DNA of 64,000 bases from contig JACRMB010000006.1 of NCBI GenBank assembly GCA_016235065.1, positions 23,229 to 87,228 on the forward strand, given 5' to 3'. The notes under the pieces were generated by a model, which saw only the letters and a list, made by a program, of their open reading frames with translations, searched no databases and was not told where the DNA came from. Both the position numbers and the translations under genes were made by a program. Within the stretch, counting starts at the first letter, position 1, and the number at the start of each line of letters is the position of its first letter. This stretch comes from Actinomycetota bacterium. Lineage in GTDB: Bacteria > Actinomycetota > Thermoleophilia > BMS3ABIN01. Positions 61,049 through 64,000 of this stretch are shown here, in pieces.

Positions 61049-61723
61049 CTATTTTGGTTCAAGTAGGTCGCATACCTCCTCATAAAAATTTGCGCCTGTT
61101 CTAATTGCTGATAACGGCACACGAAAAGTTTTAGTGGTTGTGACTCCGTAAAATTTTTTGATTTGTTTTTTGTCATTTTCTAAAAACTTTGCGGTCCCAG
61201 CACCATGTACTATTGCATTGCGCTTGCTATACAACCAATCTGCATATCCACAAATAGAGTGTGGTATCGTCTTCACTTGAATTTTGAACTTATCAACAAT
61301 ATCTCCGTTTGAAGGATTAACTCGTGGCTTTTTATCAAAATCAGCAACCTCTTCAGATATTGAGAAGAGTTTGGCAAGTTTTCGAGAATGTCTTAGGCGC
61401 AATACTGAAAACCGCAATGAATCTTTAAGTTTCGTGTCCAAAGCGGCTTGCAAGTCGTCTCCTTTCATCAGGAGTTCGAGAAGTGTCGATTCGGTTATTG
61501 GCTGGGTGAGTCCTTTGAATGCCTCAGAGACAAGAAATTCCTCTCTGCAATTGTCTAATAGCATCGCGTCCACCATCGAGTCAAAGCGATCAACAAGATT
61601 GGTAAACATCAATTTTTGGATATGCATCCGTTGCGTATCCGCAAGTTTCTCAAGATCATCTGCAGCAGGTATAAGCTCTTTTTTGAGAAACGCTCGAAAT
61701 TCCTTGATCTGACGTGTATCCAT
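61049..61723 (-). CDS. HEPN-domain (RNAIVH) protein in tRNA-Ile cassette array
   Basis: About 224 residues from ATG 61723 with an AGGAG ribosome site; in-frame starts upstream to 61822 are less likely. N-terminal helical part DTRQIKEFRAFLKKEL, and LYSKRNAIVHGAG near residue 170 gives the RX4H HEPN motif with a following Gly, as in RiboL-PSP/MAE_28990-type HEPN proteins, which often accompany defence genes. No antitoxin-like nucleotidyltransferase is next to it. About 275 bases without a gene separate it from the AbiV-like gene. AT-rich; likely acquired. Confidence 0.68.
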   Translation of the reverse strand: MDTRQIKEFRAFLKKELIPAADDLEKLADTQRMHIQKLMFTNLVDRFDSMVDAMLLDNCREEFLVSEAFKGLTQPITESTLLELLMKGDDLQAALDTKLKDSLRFSVLRLRHSRKLAKLFSISEEVADFDKKPRVNPSNGDIVDKFKIQVKTIPHSICGYADWLYSKRNAIVHGAGTAKFLENDKKQIKKFYGVTTTKTFRVPLSAIRTGANFYEEVCDLLEPK

Positions 61724-61822
61724 TCCCGCTACTCCTGCTTGATCTCCTAAATTCGGCAAACAATGTGTATGCGTATCCATATAACTCGCCAACAGTTCAC
61801 TTGAGCCCGAATAACATATCAT

Positions 61823-62014
61823 CCATAGGCCACTATTTCTTCGATATCGTGGAGCCGCTTATTCAGTTGGCAATAAATGCAGTTATTATCTAGATTGTGA
61901 TGATACTCCCCAACTATTTATAAGTCCATTGATCAGTCCGTGGCCCTTTTGTTCCTCTTATCAAAAACCTGAACCAGATACATAGAATTCGTGGCGCATT
62001 TCTCGTAATCTCGA
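61823..62014. other. intergenic region, nothing recognised
   Basis: AT-rich stretch between the HEPN gene and the tRNA-Ile flank repeat; it probably holds the promoter of the cassette genes, but no clear -35/-10 pair is visible. Confidence 0.4.
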
Positions 62015-62077
62015 AAAGTTCGAGTCCATCCGGGTGTCATGAAATCAGGAAGAATAAAATGCCTTAAACAAGGCATT
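62015..62077 (-). terminator. terminator and flank repeat downstream of tRNA-Ile
   Basis: Minus-strand hairpin AATGCCTT-GTTT-AAGGCATT followed by TTATTC (62050-62077). The block continuing to 62015 (CATGACACCCGGATGGACTC, then GAACTTT on the minus strand) is the sequence repeated at 58.0 and 59.9 kb. Confidence 0.75.
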
Positions 62078-62094
62078 CCTAGAGGGCGAATTTA

Positions 62095-62171
62095 TGGTGG
62101 GCCCAGCTGGACTCGAACCAGCGACCGGCCGATTATGAGTCGGCTGCTCTAACCAACTGAGCTATGGGCCC
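62095..62171 (-). tRNA. tRNA-Ile(CAT), the lysidine-modified isoacceptor type
   Basis: Cloverleaf on the minus strand: acceptor GGGCCCA/TGGGCCC, D arm AGCTCAGTTGGTTAGAGC, anticodon stem GCCGA/TCGGC with loop CTCATAA (anticodon CAT), T arm GCTGG-TTCGAGT-CCAGC, encoded CCA. The GGGCCCATAGCTCAGTTGGT start is typical for tRNA-Ile2 read as AUA after TilS modification; an elongator tRNA-Met is the alternative. It anchors the cassette array on its 3' side. Confidence 0.9.
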
Positions 62172-62223
62172 GGGGACCATGGGGATGCGTCGCCTTCGTG
62201 GTAGCTGCGGGCTGGTAGTTCTG

Positions 62224-62266
62224 GGTTATGTGTCCCTTTATCTACCAATTAAGTAATGTGTCCCAC
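62224..62266. repeat. dispersed repeat, copy 2 (related to 46345-46388)
   Basis: Contains ATGTGTCCC and the exact core CAATTAAGTAATGTGTCCC as at 46345-46388, in the same orientation. It is followed by a GGGTTCCGCAGGGTTACGCAGG stretch instead of the tandem CCCGGGTTATGAGG. Likely a solo terminus of a lost transposable element. Confidence 0.6.
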
Positions 62267-62350
62267 AGGGTTCCGCAGGGTTACGCAGGTTTTGCCCCTG
62301 GTTTCAGGGCAAGTATAGCAAAGCATGGTGGTTTTGATATACTTTCCCAC

Positions 62351-63421
62351 GTGAATCTTAAAGGACTAATCCTCAGTGGCGGCACCGGCAGCCGCCTGCG
62401 GCCTATCACCCATACGAGCGCCAAGCAACTGGTGCCAGTGGCCAACAAACCCGTGCTTTTCTACGGCATCGAGTCGTTGCGTGACGCCGGCATCACCGAT
62501 ATCGGCATAATCGTCGGCGATACCGCCGCCGAGATCGAGGAAGCCGTCGGCGACGGCTCCCGCTGGGGCGTCGAAATAACCTATATCCCCCAGGAGGCGC
62601 CGCTGGGCCTGGCCCACGCGGTCATCACCGCCGAAGACTACCTGGGTGACTCCAGTTTTGTCATGTACCTGGGCGACAATCTTCTGCGCGATGGCATCTC
62701 CGACCTCGTGGAGAAATTCATCAAGAACGGTCCGGACGCGCTTATCCTGCTGCAGGAAGTCCCCAATCCTGAGGCATACGGGGTCGCCGAGGTCGAGGAC
62801 GGGCAGGTCGTGCAGCTGGTGGAGAAACCGGCTGAGCCAAAGAGCAACCTGGCGCTGGTGGGCATCTATATGTTCACCGCGGCCATCCATGAATGCACCA
62901 ACGCCATCAAACCCTCGCCACGCGGCGAGCTGGAGATAACCGACGCCATCCAGTGCCTGATCGACAACGGCAAGCGCGTCGAGCCCCACGTGGTCAGCGG
63001 CTGGTGGAAGGACACCGGCAAGCTGGAAGACATGCTGGAGGCCAACCGCCTGATCCTGGATGCGCTCGACACGGATATAAGAGGCAACGTTGAAGATTCG
63101 GAGATCCACGGCCGTGTCGTCATCGAAGATGGCGCCAAGGTAAGCGGCTGCACCATCCGTGGGCCGGTCATCATCGGCGAGCGCACGGTAGTGCATGACT
63201 GCTACATCGGGCCGTATACTTCCGTTTACAGCGATTGCGAGATCAGGAATTCCGAAATCGAGCATTCGATCATCCTGGAGCAGAGCCAGGTCCTGGACCT
63301 GCGCGGCAGGATGGAAGGCAGCCTGATCGGCAAGAACGTGCGCATCGTACGGCTCGACCAGAAACCCAAGGCCTACCGTGCGGGATGTTCCCGCGTACCG
63401 GCTGTCGAAGACCTGAAGTGA
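62351..63421 (+). CDS. rmlA: glucose-1-phosphate thymidylyltransferase, long RmlA type
   Basis: 356 residues from GTG 62351; the open frame extends to 62228 but the upstream part overlaps a repeat and is not family-like. Nucleotide-binding motif LILSGGTGSRLRPITHTSAKQLVP, then YIPQEAPLGLAHAVITAEDYLG, VMYLGDNLL and SGWWKDTGKLEDMLEANR. The C-terminal about 110 residues are left-handed beta-helix repeats (IHGRVVIEDGAKVSGCTIRG), the mark of the long RmlA class seen in archaea and Gram-positives. It makes dTDP-glucose, the first step to dTDP-rhamnose or other deoxysugars. Confidence 0.94.
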   Translation: MNLKGLILSGGTGSRLRPITHTSAKQLVPVANKPVLFYGIESLRDAGITDIGIIVGDTAAEIEEAVGDGSRWGVEITYIPQEAPLGLAHAVITAEDYLGDSSFVMYLGDNLLRDGISDLVEKFIKNGPDALILLQEVPNPEAYGVAEVEDGQVVQLVEKPAEPKSNLALVGIYMFTAAIHECTNAIKPSPRGELEITDAIQCLIDNGKRVEPHVVSGWWKDTGKLEDMLEANRLILDALDTDIRGNVEDSEIHGRVVIEDGAKVSGCTIRGPVIIGERTVVHDCYIGPYTSVYSDCEIRNSEIEHSIILEQSQVLDLRGRMEGSLIGKNVRIVRLDQKPKAYRAGCSRVPAVEDLK

Positions 63422-63463
63422 AGCGGGAACATCCCGCTCGGACCGCACTCAGCAGGAGGCAAT

Positions 63464-63919
63464 ATGATAGAAGGCGTCAAGACCAAGAAATTAAGAGTCA
63501 TCCCCGACGAGCGCGGCCGGCTGGCCGAGATGCTGCGCGCTGACGACGACCTCTTCATCAAGTTCGGCCAGTGTTACATGACCACTACCTACCCCGGCGT
63601 GGTCAAGGCCTGGCACTTCCACAAGATCCAGACAGATAATTTTGTGGCGATAACCGGCATGTTCAAGGTGGCCCTTTACGACGACCGCGAGGATTCGCCC
63701 ACCCACGGCGAGGTCAATGAGTTTTTCCTAGGCGATTACAACGCCACCCTGCTGCAGATCCCGCCGGGGGTCTATCATGGCTGGAAGTGCATCAGCGAAC
63801 GCGAAGGCATCGTCGTCAACGTCTCCACCGAGATGTACAACTACGACAGCCCCGACGAATACCGGCTCCCCTTCGATACCGACAAGATCCCGTATGACTG
63901 GGATATTGTGATGGGATGA
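63464..63919 (+). CDS. rmlC: dTDP-4-dehydrorhamnose 3,5-epimerase family protein
   Basis: 151-residue cupin from ATG 63464 with a CAGGAGGCA ribosome site. Family residues are visible: LRVIPDERGRLAEML, VKAWHFHKIQTDNFVAITG (active-site His region), LLQIPPGVYHGWKCIS and YDSPDEYRLPFD. It is somewhat shorter than classical RmlC (about 180) but matches the shorter archaeal-like type. It lies 42 bases after rmlA and 7 bases before the rmlD-like start, forming an rmlACD operon. Confidence 0.93.
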   Translation: MIEGVKTKKLRVIPDERGRLAEMLRADDDLFIKFGQCYMTTTYPGVVKAWHFHKIQTDNFVAITGMFKVALYDDREDSPTHGEVNEFFLGDYNATLLQIPPGVYHGWKCISEREGIVVNVSTEMYNYDSPDEYRLPFDTDKIPYDWDIVMG

Positions 63920-63926
63920 TGCAGTC

Positions 63927-64000
63927 TTGAGAATCCTTGTCATCGGCGCGGCCGGGCAACTCGGCCACGACCTCCTGAAGGTCTTTTCCCCGGAGCATGA
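63927..64000 (+). CDS. rmlD: dTDP-4-dehydrorhamnose reductase, N-terminal fragment (runs off right edge)
   Basis: From TTG 63927 the frame reads RILVIGAAGQLGHDLLKVFS, the NAD(P)-binding GxxGxxG Rossmann start of RmlD. The rest is outside the window. It completes the rmlA-rmlC-rmlD order; rmlB is not seen here. TTG is the only fitting start directly after rmlC. Confidence 0.85.
   Translation, partial: MRILVIGAAGQLGHDLLKVFSPEH

Overview
The window looks like a chromosomal stretch of a GC-rich, Gram-positive-type, probably anaerobic bacterium, most likely a deep-branching Actinomycetota lineage (Thermoleophilia-like or a related uncultured class). The signs are the thrS-nadE // infC-rpmI-rplT-tRNA/rRNA methyltransferase-pheS-pheT gene order, many lipoproteins, an LPMTG wall-anchored protein, a CvpA-trypsin (MarP-like) protease, and a desulforedoxin plus a hydrogenase-like membrane complex. 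The lineage is an inference; no rRNA gene is present.

Layout. 0-1.5 kb: edge of a Yip1-like membrane protein and a DUF1016/YhcG nuclease. 1.5-16.3 kb, nearly all on the minus strand: translation genes (pheT, pheS, SpoU methyltransferase, rplT, rpmI, infC, nadE, thrS), a Met-rich membrane protein with two SHOCT-tail proteins, and typA. 16.5-23.9 kb, plus strand: a six-gene Hyf/NuoBLHKMD-like membrane complex whose large subunit lacks the Ni-Fe cysteines and whose small subunit lacks three of four [4Fe-4S] ligands, i.e. an energy-converting-hydrogenase-related (Ehr-type) complex in an extreme form. 24-30 kb: a DrrAB-like ABC exporter, GNAT, CvpA-trypsin protease, VOC protein, a decayed ABC-2 permease and a lipoprotein. 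30-31.1 kb: a one-gene cassette between tRNA-Val and a decayed duplicate of its 3' flank. 31-45 kb: DUF2769 protein, UspA, a large M4 peptidase, an LsrF-like aldolase with a Zn alcohol dehydrogenase, a YprB-like exonuclease, an SDD-repeat LPMTG protein, tRNA-Cys, tRNA-Gly, a glycosyltransferase, and a Nif3-RNase HI fusion. 45-51.4 kb: YncE-like lipoprotein, desulforedoxin, SGNH hydrolase, MacB-like ABC exporter. 51.4-62.2 kb: accessory region with TolB-like lipoproteins, a frameshifted metallophosphoesterase, an IS3 remnant, and AT-richer genes in cassettes bounded by tRNA-flank-like repeats that lead up to tRNA-Ile(CAT); the cassette genes are an AbiV-type HEPN protein and two further proteins with RX4H HEPN motifs. 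62.35 kb-end: rmlA-rmlC-rmlD for dTDP-rhamnose.

The two most unusual parts are the cofactor-stripped hydrogenase-like complex and the tRNA-anchored cassettes carrying likely phage-defence HEPN genes. Also notable are several genes without a canonical start codon (infC, the hydrogenase-like small subunit, the CvpA protease), a possible PhoP/OmpR-type operator shared by two loci 32 kb apart, and one domain shared by two surface proteins.
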